Assembly: GCA_036524155.1 (NCBI GenBank)
Contig: DATDCV010000332.1
Coordinates: 1-13,218, forward strand
Source: DATDCV01 sp036524155
GTDB lineage: Bacteria > Verrucomicrobiota > Verrucomicrobiia > Limisphaerales > UBA8199
Reading direction: 5' to 3'
DNA: 13,218 nt
Under the pieces are notes generated by a model. The model was not told where the DNA came from and did not search any database. It saw only the letters and a program-made list of their open reading frames with translations. The first letter of the stretch is position 1. The number at the start of each line of letters is the position of its first letter. Both the position numbers and the translations under genes were made by a program. Positions 5,646 through 12,418 of the stretch are shown here, piece by piece.

Positions 5646-7502
5646 ATGTGCGGCATCATAGGTTACGTCGGTAAACGCCAGGCCGCGCCCATCCTGCTGG
5701 AAGGGCTGCGCCGGCTGGAGTATCGCGGTTATGACAGCGCCGGCCTCGCGCTGATCGAGGAGGGCCGGCTGCGGGTACTTAAGAAAAAGGGCAAGATTGA
5801 CGATGGCCTGGCGCGGTTGCTGGCAAACGCGCCGCTGGGCGGCACCGCCGGCGTTGGCCACACCCGTTGGGCCACCCACGGCCCGCCTTCCGACGAGAAC
5901 TCGCATCCGCACTTGGACGCCAGCGGCCGGATCGCGGTCGTCCATAACGGCGTCATCGAAAACTTCGAGGAGCTGAAGCAACGGCTGCAGCGCACCGGCC
6001 ATGTGTTTGTGTCCTCGACCGACACGGAGGTCCTTGCCCATCTCATCGGCGAGCATTACGGGCGGCTCGGGCCCGCCTCGGAGGGAGTTCACCCTCTGGC
6101 GCGCGCCGTCATGAACGCGCTGCCGGAGATCACCGGCACCTACGGCATCGCCGTCCTTTGCACCGACCACCCCGGCGTCGTCATCGGCGCCCGCCGGGGG
6201 TCGCCGCTCATCGTCGGCGTCGGCGAAGGCGAAAACCTGCTCGCGAGCGACGCCTCAGCGCTGGTCGCCCACACCCGGAAGGTGATCTATCTCAACGACT
6301 ACGATGTCGTGACCATCACGCCGGCGGGATACGATGTCCTGTCGCTCGACACCGGCGCCAGGAAAGTCCAGGTCAGCCACCTGGAATTTACGCCCGAGGC
6401 CGCCGAAAAAGGTCCTTACCCGCATTACATGCTCAAGGAGATCTTCGAGCAGCCGCAGACGGTGCGGAATGCGCTGCGGGGCCGGCTCGATTACGACGCC
6501 GCGATGTCGCGGTTCGGCGGGCTGAACATGACCACCGCCGAGCTGCGCACAGTGGACCGCGTCGTCATCGCCGCCTGCGGCACGAGCTGGCATGCCGGGC
6601 TGGTCGGCGAGTACTTGCTCGAAGAACTGGCTCACGTGCCGACGGAGGTCGAATACGCCAGCGAGTTCAGATACCGCAACACGCCGTTCGACAAAAACAC
6701 GCTCTTGCTGGTGATCACGCAGTCGGGCGAGACGCTCGACACGCTGGCCGGCCTCCGGGAAACGAAACGGCGCGGCCATAAAGTGCTCGGCATCTGCAAT
6801 GTCGTCGGCAGCACCATCGCCCGCGAAGCCGATGGCGGCATCTATCTGCACGCCGGGCCGGAGATTGGCGTCGCGTCGACCAAGGCGTTCACTTCGCAAG
6901 TCACGGTGCTGGCGCTGCTCGCGCTGTTCATGGGCCGCATCCGGATGCTGGCGACGCAGCAAGGAACGCAACTGTTGCGCGCGCTCGAAGCCATACCCGA
7001 TCAGCTCCAGCGCGTGCTGGAACAAAACGACCTCATCCACAAAATCGCCCTCAAGCACAAGGATGCGGCGGACTTTCTGTTTCTGGGCCGGCAATACAGT
7101 TTCCCGGTGGCGCTCGAGGGCGCCCTGAAGATGAAGGAAATTTCGTATATCCACGCCGAAGGCTATCCCGCGGCCGAAATGAAACACGGCCCCATCGCCC
7201 TGATCGACCCCGAAACACCCAGTGTGTTCATCGCGCCGGTGGACCAGATGTACGAAAAGACTCAAAGCAACATCGAGGAAGTCAAAGCCCGCCGCGGCCC
7301 GATCATCGCGGTGACGACGGAAGGCAACACGGAACTGGCGAAGAAAGCCGAGGACATCATTTACGTGCCGAAAACGCTGGACCCGCTGACTCCGTTGCTG
7401 ACCGTGGCCCCGCTTCAATTGCTCGCCTACCACATCGCCGTCGCCCGCGGCTGCGACGTGGATAAGCCAAGAAACCTGGCAAAAAGTGTGACCGTGGAAT
7501 AG
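5646..7502 (+). CDS. glmS: Glutamine--fructose-6-phosphate aminotransferase (isomerizing)
   Basis: GlmS makes glucosamine-6-phosphate from fructose-6-phosphate and glutamine, the first step to UDP-GlcNAc for peptidoglycan and LPS. The 618-residue product has normal length. The N-terminal glutaminase begins MCGIIGYVG, whose Cys2 becomes the nucleophile after Met removal, and contains GHTRWATHG. Two SIS domains follow: AACGTSWHAG, TQSGETLDTL and EIGVASTKAFTSQ, then FLGRQYSFPVALEGALK and AEGYPAAEMKHGP. The C-terminus is the conserved DKPRNLAKSVTVE. The ATG at 5646 is required to place Cys at position 2; the longer frame from 5484 would bury it and is read through the heptamer repeat. There is no Shine-Dalgarno; the leader is the 7-bp repeat. 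No sign of a glmS ribozyme was found. The 3' end is the usual Tn7 attachment region. Confidence 0.97.
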   Translation: MCGIIGYVGKRQAAPILLEGLRRLEYRGYDSAGLALIEEGRLRVLKKKGKIDDGLARLLANAPLGGTAGVGHTRWATHGPPSDENSHPHLDASGRIAVVHNGVIENFEELKQRLQRTGHVFVSSTDTEVLAHLIGEHYGRLGPASEGVHPLARAVMNALPEITGTYGIAVLCTDHPGVVIGARRGSPLIVGVGEGENLLASDASALVAHTRKVIYLNDYDVVTITPAGYDVLSLDTGARKVQVSHLEFTPEAAEKGPYPHYMLKEIFEQPQTVRNALRGRLDYDAAMSRFGGLNMTTAELRTVDRVVIAACGTSWHAGLVGEYLLEELAHVPTEVEYASEFRYRNTPFDKNTLLLVITQSGETLDTLAGLRETKRRGHKVLGICNVVGSTIAREADGGIYLHAGPEIGVASTKAFTSQVTVLALLALFMGRIRMLATQQGTQLLRALEAIPDQLQRVLEQNDLIHKIALKHKDAADFLFLGRQYSFPVALEGALKMKEISYIHAEGYPAAEMKHGPIALIDPETPSVFIAPVDQMYEKTQSNIEEVKARRGPIIAVTTEGNTELAKKAEDIIYVPKTLDPLTPLLTVAPLQLLAYHIAVARGCDVDKPRNLAKSVTVE

Positions 7503-7526
7503 CCCATTCTTGACCGGCCCGGGAAT
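7467..7526 (+). other. attTn7-like target: glmS 3' end plus insertion point
   Basis: The codons for DKPRNLAKSVTVE at the end of glmS are the region that TnsD of Tn7 recognises in other bacteria. The presumed transposon terminus TGT begins 24 bp after the stop codon, matching the roughly 25-bp distance known for Tn7. The five bases GGAAT (7522-7526) just outside would be the expected 5-bp target duplication. The second copy is not seen in the window. Confidence 0.6.
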
Positions 7527-7640
7527 TGTACTCACGTAATAAAGTTGGAAACCAGGTAATAAACATGGAAACCGTGGAATAGAGATGGAAACTGGAGGGG
7601 CTCCGGTGAGCCCTCGGGAGGGAATAATCTTGGGAACTGA
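7527..7640 (+). repeat. Tn7-like transposon end with four TnsB-site-like repeats
   Basis: The end begins TGT, then 8 bases, then AATAAAGT (7538-7545), the same layout as my recollection of the Tn7 right end. Three abutting 20-bp units follow: GTAATAAAGTTGGAAACCAG (7536-7555), GTAATAAACATGGAAACCGT (7556-7575) and GGAATAGAGATGGAAACTGG (7576-7595). A fourth, GGAATAATCTTGGGAACTGA, stands apart at 7621-7640; its TTGGGAACTG matches Tn7 left-end sites as I recall them. A 6-bp hairpin (GGGCTC/GAGCCC) lies in the gap. Arrays of about 20-bp TnsB sites inside each end are characteristic of Tn7-like elements. The unit structure is directly visible; the family is inferred. Confidence 0.65.
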
Positions 7641-8033
7641 TAATGCACTGCCCCCCTTCTCAAGAGCTACGCTCGCCGTACAAATGTCCCAGCCGCTTTT
7701 CCAGGGTCGGTCGCTACAGAAGTTGCGAGGAACATTTCCATGATGATGAATTGAACAGTGGTTGTTCTCGAGGTCCCAGCGCGATTCCAATGTTTTCCCG
7801 GTCCAAACAGATATGAACGCGGCCTTTAGTAGCTTCCGCGACACAATCATAGAAATGTCTTTTCCCGTTTTCAGCGACCCGGCAACTCCCATTTTCCGCT
7901 CGGCTCGTTCGTCTCCGCGCCGCAATTGTGAAGTAATCCCCAACGGGATTGAATCAATCAGCGTAGCGTTGGCTCGTCTCCAAACCCAACGCCCCGGTTG
8001 TCCTCCGCTTTGCGCATTGAGGCAAGCTGAGCC
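7641..8033. other. Gene-free stretch between the transposon end and the XRE operon
   Basis: These 393 bases hold no recognisable gene or RNA. The minus strand stays open across most of it as the upstream part of a long antisense frame continuing behind glmS. Its translation shows no domain, and the frame is best explained by low stop frequency. A small plus-strand frame (7762-8037) also looks non-coding. There is a poly-C run at 7651-7656. No remnant of a tns gene could be identified by eye. Confidence 0.5.
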
Positions 8034-8062
8034 TTGACACCTTCGAAACGTTAGCATATGTT
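8034..8062 (+). promoter_or_regulatory. Promoter of the XRE operon, predicted to give a leaderless mRNA
   Basis: A consensus TTGACA (8034-8039), a 17-bp spacer and TATGTT (8057-8062) form a good sigma-70-type promoter. Transcription would start about 7 bp on, at or next to the ATG at 8070. The box overlaps two GTTAGC direct repeats 10 bp apart (8050-8055, 8060-8065), a plausible operator for the XRE protein itself. Confidence 0.6.
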
Positions 8063-8069
8063 AGCTTAC

Positions 8070-8435
8070 ATGAAAGATGATTTGGCTGCTACGCTGGGAC
8101 AGCGACTTCGACAAATACGCGAACGCACCGGACTGTCGCTTCGCGAGGTCGCGAAAGCCGCTAAGGTTTCGGCACCTTTCCTCTCCGACGTGGAGCTGGG
8201 CCGCCGCTTTCCAACCAATGAGACCCTAGCCATAATCGCGCAGAAACTAGGCGCCTCTGCCGATGATCTAAAGAAGCACGACCACCGCTCTGCATTGGCT
8301 GACCTCAAACGTCTCGCCGAAGGTAGCCCTAGCCTTGGCGCCGCCGTGCGTTTGCTCGTTGACGAGGTTCAGTCCGGCAACCTGACCACCGACGAACTGG
8401 CCGCGAAGCTCCGCCGCGTCAGCAACACCAAATGA
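8070..8435 (+). CDS. XRE-family helix-turn-helix regulator
   Basis: This small cytoplasmic DNA-binding protein of 121 residues probably controls the operon it opens. The HTH fills residues about 7-62: LGQRLRQIRERTGLSLREVA, then KAAKVSAPFLSDVELGRRFP and NETLAIIAQKLG, with the recognition helix around VSAPFLSDVE. A short helical C-terminal part follows. An in-frame ATG at 8058 lies inside the predicted -10 box and could not be transcribed as a start, so 8070 is preferred, giving a leaderless message beginning ATGAAAGAT. The stop overlaps the next gene by 4 bp (ATGA). In many ImmA/IrrE systems the protease cleaves or inactivates such an XRE repressor. Here the protease is a separate protein two genes downstream, so the XRE is its obvious candidate substrate. 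That link is inference. Confidence 0.85.
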   Translation: MKDDLAATLGQRLRQIRERTGLSLREVAKAAKVSAPFLSDVELGRRFPTNETLAIIAQKLGASADDLKKHDHRSALADLKRLAEGSPSLGAAVRLLVDEVQSGNLTTDELAAKLRRVSNTK

Positions 8436-9127
8436 CCGCTTTCGTCGATACCTCCTCTTCGACGATGGGCGAACACGGCAAAATGAAGACCGGCTCCCTG
8501 CAGGAGATCGAACAGGGCCAGATCACCGACGTGAGCAAGGAGAGGGTACCCTACAAGATCGTCCACGGCTGGGATCTGAAATCGTCCCTCGAGTGCGATA
8601 CCCTGTGGAAGCAGGGCTGGCTGACGCTCTTTAGGCAAATCCAGCAGGCGGAGCCCGATGAGACAAAGCAGAATAAAATGCTCGCCTCGATTTCTACCGA
8701 GGACATCCACTGGAAGTGGTTCGAAAAGGCGGTCAACTATAGCACCGACGAGTACGATTGGTTCCACCTTTACGCTGACGGCAAACCGCAGGCCGCCTGC
8801 CTGATTTACCACCCGGAACCGAGCGCCCTGGAGCCGGGCGACATCTTCTACGTCAAGTTCGTAGCGGTGGCACCTTGGAACCGCCACTGTGACCTCCGCC
8901 CCCGCGAGTTCCGCGGGCTGGGCGAGATTATCCTTCGCGCCGCGCAGCGATTCGCCGTGAAGGTGCTAAAACTTCGCCCAGGCTTTTGCCTGCATTCGCT
9001 CCCGAAGGCGGAGGGCTTCTACGCGAAACTCAAGATGGTGAAGGTGGACGGTAAGGCGGACGCGCAGTCTCTAACCTATTTCGAGCTCCCGCAGGCTCTC
9101 GCCACCAAGCTAATGGAGGTCAACTGA
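8432..9127 (+). CDS. GNAT-like N-acetyltransferase-fold protein of the XRE/ImmA operon
   Basis: This 231-residue protein has a GNAT-like core in its C-terminal half. The strand IFYVKFVAVAPWNR (138-151) is followed by REFRGLGEIILRAAQRFA (158-175), the pyrophosphate-loop and helix region. Then comes CLHSLPKAEGFYAKLKMVKV (186-205), like the FYxKLGF end of GNAT domains. The usual Q/R-x-x-G-x-G/A motif is slightly off: Glu precedes FRGLG, so acetyl-CoA binding is likely but not certain. The first 100 residues are charged and unassigned, with tryptophan-rich WKWFEKA near 94. The start overlaps the XRE stop as ATGA; later in-frame ATGs at 8465 and 8483 are possible. One base separates its stop from immA. 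GNATs in such operons can be toxins acting on tRNA or modifying enzymes; the role here is unknown. Confidence 0.65.
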   Translation: MTAFVDTSSSTMGEHGKMKTGSLQEIEQGQITDVSKERVPYKIVHGWDLKSSLECDTLWKQGWLTLFRQIQQAEPDETKQNKMLASISTEDIHWKWFEKAVNYSTDEYDWFHLYADGKPQAACLIYHPEPSALEPGDIFYVKFVAVAPWNRHCDLRPREFRGLGEIILRAAQRFAVKVLKLRPGFCLHSLPKAEGFYAKLKMVKVDGKADAQSLTYFELPQALATKLMEVN

Positions 9128-9128
9128 C

Positions 9129-10007
9129 ATGAGCACCCACAACGAAAGCTGGTCTGATTTCACGCACACGACGCAAACGTCCAAGGTCAGCGCGCAAGAG
9201 CTGTTCGAGCGGTACCGCGAATTCCAGAGCTTCATAGCCAACCTTTCCCGCAAAGAGCTCGTCGCTCGCCACTGGCTGAATACAGTTGGCGACGATTCGC
9301 CGCTGGCGACAATCTTCTTCGATCTCCCGCTCTCGAAACAGCCCACGCTCTTCCGTAAATCCTCCAAGGCCGACGAAAACCTCTTGGCGATTTGGCAGGC
9401 CCGGGCGCGAGCCGAAGCGGAATATCGCTGCCTCGCCGAGGACTACCCTGCCTTCACGGGGCTGACCAAGGAGAACTTGCGGAAACTGGCGCTCTTGAGT
9501 GTCGACCCGCAGGTCGTGCGGCAACTGCCGTCAATCCTGGCTGAGCTTGGCATCATCTTAGTTTACGTTTACGCGCTACCCGGGATGAGTGCCGACGGTG
9601 CGGTGTTCCACCTGAGCACAGGTCACCCCGTGATCGCTATGAGCCTGCGCTTCCCGCGCCTCGATTACTTCTGGTTCACGCTTCTGCACGAACTCGCTCA
9701 CCTAGTCCTGCACGCCGACCAACTCAAGGAACCCGTGTTCTTTGACGTTGAGGTCAGCGAAGAGAAGAACCGGGCTGAAAGAGCCGCCAATCGGCTCGCC
9801 AAGGACTCCATGGTTGATTGCGAGTCTTGGCGCAGCTGCGCACCAAAATACGATACCAGTGACCGGGCTGTGCATGCTTACGCCGCCGAACAGGGCGTCC
9901 ACCCGAGCTTGATTGCCGGTCTCCTCAGGAAGGAATCCGGCAACTACAAGCGCTACAGCTCGATCATCAACAAGCATGACGTTCGCAAAATCATCTTCCA
10001 ATCATGA
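9129..10007 (+). CDS. ImmA/IrrE family (M78) zinc metallopeptidase
   Basis: This is a 292-residue cytoplasmic metallopeptidase. The HExxH motif is HELAH (H187, E188, H191) within FWFTLLHELAHLVLH, preceded by GIILVYVYALPG, the DGAVFHL strand and PVIAMSLR as in the family. E217 in ERAANRLA is the probable third zinc ligand. Residues 1-130 match the helical linker that, in fused XRE-ImmA proteins, joins the HTH to the protease. This looks like a split version whose HTH is the separate XRE gene. The start has a strong Shine-Dalgarno, GGAGGT at 9115-9120, 8 bp from the ATG. Its stop overlaps the Beta-family gene as ATGA. Known relatives (ImmA, IrrE/PprI) cleave XRE repressors on a stress signal, so derepression of this operon or of prophage/stress genes is the likely job. 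Confidence 0.88.
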   Translation: MSTHNESWSDFTHTTQTSKVSAQELFERYREFQSFIANLSRKELVARHWLNTVGDDSPLATIFFDLPLSKQPTLFRKSSKADENLLAIWQARARAEAEYRCLAEDYPAFTGLTKENLRKLALLSVDPQVVRQLPSILAELGIILVYVYALPGMSADGAVFHLSTGHPVIAMSLRFPRLDYFWFTLLHELAHLVLHADQLKEPVFFDVEVSEEKNRAERAANRLAKDSMVDCESWRSCAPKYDTSDRAVHAYAAEQGVHPSLIAGLLRKESGNYKRYSSIINKHDVRKIIFQS

Positions 10008-11065
10008 TCCGCTACATTCCATTCCTCAAAGCAAAGCGCGGCGAACTCACTGCGATGAGCGAACTGGCTCCCAAGGTGAAGCAAACGATTTGCCCTTTCT
10101 TCGACTTCCCGCGTAAGAAGGCGAACTACGACTCGGAAACGTATGCTGGCATAGCGCAGAGCATCGCCACGAGCCTTAAAAAGCATTGGGGTAACGGCGC
10201 AGAGTTCTATTTCGACGACCTCGACATCGACCAAAAGCTCACTGTCAAAGGCGAGAACCAATACGCTTACATGCTCAAAGCGCTTAAAGAGCTGCAGGTC
10301 ATCCCCGTCGTGGCTCTTGACCGCACCAAACACAACGCCGCCGTCGCCCAACTCAAGCGCGACGGCGAGATTGGCTCTGCCACGGTGGCCTTCCGCGCCG
10401 ACAAAAGCGACTTCGAAGATTTCGACGGCAACGCCGACCAGATCGACTACGACTTGGCGAGTGCCTTCAAACAGTTCGAGGTAATCGACTTGATCCTCGA
10501 CTGCCGGCTCTGCACCGGCACCGATGTCCTGGAAACCTCGCGACAGATAGCCACCTTCGCGAAGAAATTCTGCAACGCCTACGACAAGGTTCGCCGCGTG
10601 ATCGTCACGGGCTCTTCTCTTCCCGCTTCTATAGGAGAGGTTCTGAGCGTCGACAGCACCGCGGTTGTTGCGCGTCGCGAACTCGCCATCCTCTCTAAAG
10701 CGCGCGATCTCTCCGACGTTGAGTTGATCGCCGGCGACTACACGACCGTGAGCCCATTCTACTCCGATGCAGATCTCGACCCCAAAATCATGCAGAATGT
10801 GATGACCCCGCGGCTGATTTACCCTTTCAGGCAGTCCTACTACATCACGCGAGGCGTCTCCATGAAGTCAGGCGGTTACGGGCAGTATGTCGGCCTGGCG
10901 TTGGGTCTGTGCGGGCAGGACTTCTTCCGTCCAGGATATTCGACCGGAGAAGACTACTTCTACGAGAAAAGTCGGCGCATCGGCAAAAACGCCACCAACG
11001 GAACGGTGGTAAAGCCCTCCGTCGTCGCCCACATTACTTACATGGTGCTCGGCGCAAAGCTCTGA
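10004..11065 (+). CDS. Beta-family protein (Beta_protein domain, sce7725-related)
   Basis: This 353-residue protein is recognised by its N-terminus YIPFLKAKRGELTAMSEL followed by ICPFFDFPRK. It resembles the opening of the Beta_protein family (named from phage T4), usually Y-x-P-x-LK-x-(K/R)-x-GE, then a PLIE-type strand. The remainder alternates strands and helices at barrel-like spacing: VIPVVALDR, SATVAFRADK, IDLILDCRL, RRVIVTGSSLP, VELIAGDYTT. C-terminal sequence IYPFRQSYYITRG and KSGGYGQY is also typical. The biochemical function of the family is not established. It is the last gene of the XRE operon, coupled to immA by a 4-bp overlap. Its 3' end overlaps the opposing nuclease-like gene by 28 bp. 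The family commonly occurs next to sce7726-type proteins, consistent with what is seen here. Confidence 0.75.
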   Translation: MIRYIPFLKAKRGELTAMSELAPKVKQTICPFFDFPRKKANYDSETYAGIAQSIATSLKKHWGNGAEFYFDDLDIDQKLTVKGENQYAYMLKALKELQVIPVVALDRTKHNAAVAQLKRDGEIGSATVAFRADKSDFEDFDGNADQIDYDLASAFKQFEVIDLILDCRLCTGTDVLETSRQIATFAKKFCNAYDKVRRVIVTGSSLPASIGEVLSVDSTAVVARRELAILSKARDLSDVELIAGDYTTVSPFYSDADLDPKIMQNVMTPRLIYPFRQSYYITRGVSMKSGGYGQYVGLALGLCGQDFFRPGYSTGEDYFYEKSRRIGKNATNGTVVKPSVVAHITYMVLGAKL

Positions 11066-11691
11066 GCCCGCTGGCGGCGACCGAGCAGCAGATCGCAGAT
11101 GCTCATGCTGAGCTCGAGATCACGTTGCGTCCCGGCAATCAACTGGGCCAGCAGCCTCCGCGGCTTTCGCTCCGCGCCCGGGTCCGACACCAGCTCCAGC
11201 ATCTCGCTCTTCCAGAGAGTCATTACTGCTGACTGCTTCTCGAAATTAGGATTCAGCCTTGCCGCTCGGATATGGCGGAATCGCACAGCTTCGCCGTCAG
11301 CGATCGCTACCATGATACCCCAGAATCGCGGCGCCAGCCTCAGAGCTCGCTGCAAATTGCAATCGGTTGTGACCAGCGTGATCCGCCGAAATGCCGCGTT
11401 GTAATAGACGCCCTGAGCAGTGATTCTCTCGATGCGGTCGGTCGCTCCCTTGATCTCGTAGCAATGCGCCTCCGAATGCAAAGTGACGACATCGGCGATC
11501 GCCTTGCCGTTATGCACATGCAGTTCCTGGAGCACTGCCCGCGGACGGCTTTTCTGTCGCTCCAGTTTACGCAACAGAGCCTCGCGAATAGTGGTGTCAT
11601 TCAGGTCCATCATTTTGTGAACGGAAATATCAACGACATGGTGGCGGCTCAACGTGGAACTTCGTAACACCTCGGAGGGAACCCGACCCAT
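11038..11691 (-). CDS. sce7726-type protein with PD-(D/E)XK nuclease-like core
   Basis: This 217-residue protein converges on the Beta-family gene. After TIREALLRKL come LQELHV (E57), AIADVVTL (D68) and CYEIKG (E79, K81), then TAQGVYYN (Q93), RITLVTTD and LAPRFWGIMVA. The E...D...ExK...Q order is that of an intact PD-(D/E)XK active site, and the layout agrees with the sce7726 family, which is usually paired with sce7725/Beta-type genes. DNA or RNA cleavage is therefore likely but untested. The ATG at 11689-11691 has GAGGGG 8 bp upstream and is used. Family members usually begin close to MDLNDTTIR, so starts at 11613 or 11610 are alternatives. The last codons overlap the Beta-family 3' end antisense, which may make expression of the two mutually exclusive. 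Confidence 0.72.
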   Translation of the reverse strand: MGRVPSEVLRSSTLSRHHVVDISVHKMMDLNDTTIREALLRKLERQKSRPRAVLQELHVHNGKAIADVVTLHSEAHCYEIKGATDRIERITAQGVYYNAAFRRITLVTTDCNLQRALRLAPRFWGIMVAIADGEAVRFRHIRAARLNPNFEKQSAVMTLWKSEMLELVSDPGAERKPRRLLAQLIAGTQRDLELSMSICDLLLGRRQRAQSFAPSTM

Positions 11692-11708
11692 AACGGATTC
11701 CCCTCGGG

Positions 11709-11809
11709 TAGTTGAACATGTGAGTGAAGTGAGTCCGAATTACGCTGCTGCTGGTATGCTTGGCCTGACTTAGCGCCAAGCGCGACGAGCTCTGATCGTA
11801 TAGTTGAAC
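11709..11809 (-). promoter_or_regulatory. Upstream region of the nuclease-like gene with direct repeats and a hairpin
   Basis: TAGTTGAAC (plus-strand reading) occurs at 11709-11717 and again at 11801-11809, one copy near the nuclease-like start and one near the end of the upstream HTH gene. Between them GCTTGGC and GCCAAGC (11758-11764, 11775-11781) form a 7-bp stem with a 10-nt loop. These could be regulatory for the nuclease-like gene; no clear promoter was recognised and the support is weak. Confidence 0.25.
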
Positions 11810-11820
11810 CGAAGCCTGCA

Positions 11821-12402
11821 TTACATCCCTCCCGTGACTAGCGTCCGCCATTCGGGGATTACGAGGCCCAGAGCGGCCGTTGTGACCCGGGTTCGGCTTT
11901 CAGCGGTAAGTTGGGTGAGAAAGCCGTCGCTTCTGAACTGATTCGGCAGGCACGCTAAAGCGATTACTCGCGTGTCCATAGTTTCAGCAAAAAGCGCCTT
12001 TAATTTCCGGCAATCTTCATCTGCCGGTCTCACCAGTGCGATTGTGGGCGGGAAGCTCTTGCTCGGCTTAACAGATTCGTAATCCACCGAAAGCTCGACC
12101 GCCTTCTTGGTTTTCGGCTTTTTGCCGAGCATTTGCCTGACGATGTCCTGGTCGCCGATCAAACTCTCAACTATCCGCTCCTTGGCGGATCTCCGCCCGG
12201 CCACTTCGCGCTCTGCTTGTTCTAGCCGGAAGAGGGCCTTTGCAGAGAGGTTTCGATCGCCGCGCAAGACCATCATGACCATGCCGCGAGTGACACCGAG
12301 CTTCTCGGCCACCTTGTGCCAAGGCAAGCCCTGGGACACCTGATAACGGCGCAGCCGCTCAACGACAGAATCCGTGCTCAATTTTTTCTCTTGCGCGCTC
12401 AC
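11821..12402 (-). CDS. Helix-turn-helix protein with uncharacterised C-terminal domain
   Basis: This 193-residue protein has an N-terminal HTH (about 12-66): VVERLRRYQVSQGLPWHKVA, then EKLGVTRGMVMMVLRGDRNL and SAKALFRLEQAE. The pattern is XRE-like, with a recognition helix at TRGMVMMVLRG. A basic linker follows (GRRSAKERI, GKKPKTKK). Then comes an alpha/beta-looking domain (105-193) with TIALVRPADEDCRKLKALF and TRVIALACLP, which I do not recognise. The start is GTG at 12400-12402, only 5-23 bp from the divergent gene, so the two must share a control region. It lies upstream of the nuclease-like gene on the same strand with a 129-bp gap and may regulate it. It resembles a lone antitoxin/repressor but no paired toxin overlaps it. 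Confidence 0.7.
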   Translation of the reverse strand: MSAQEKKLSTDSVVERLRRYQVSQGLPWHKVAEKLGVTRGMVMMVLRGDRNLSAKALFRLEQAEREVAGRRSAKERIVESLIGDQDIVRQMLGKKPKTKKAVELSVDYESVKPSKSFPPTIALVRPADEDCRKLKALFAETMDTRVIALACLPNQFRSDGFLTQLTAESRTRVTTAALGLVIPEWRTLVTGGM

Positions 12403-12418
12403 CGAATATGTGTACTAT

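Noticed and set aside
5340..6170. 276-codon minus-strand frame over the glmS start
   Set aside because: Shadow of the glmS glutaminase domain plus translated heptamer repeat.
7536..7595. CRISPR-like array of 20-bp repeats
   Set aside because: The units abut with no spacers and are too short; TnsB-type sites next to a TGT terminus explain them better.
6255..8057. 600-codon open frame on the minus strand
   Set aside because: It lies antisense to glmS, a clear gene. Its translation is arginine/histidine/aspartate-rich with no domain, as expected of a shadow frame in GC-rich DNA. The upstream part is equally featureless.
9558..9570. GTTTACGTTTACG inside immA as another operator copy
   Set aside because: The two half-sites are in direct, not inverted, orientation within conserved coding sequence, and GTTTAC/GTAAAC hexamers occur by chance elsewhere in the window.
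11630..11851. 73-codon minus-strand frame between the nuclease-like and HTH genes
   Set aside because: It overlaps the starts and ends of both neighbours, has no good ribosome-binding site and has unremarkable composition.
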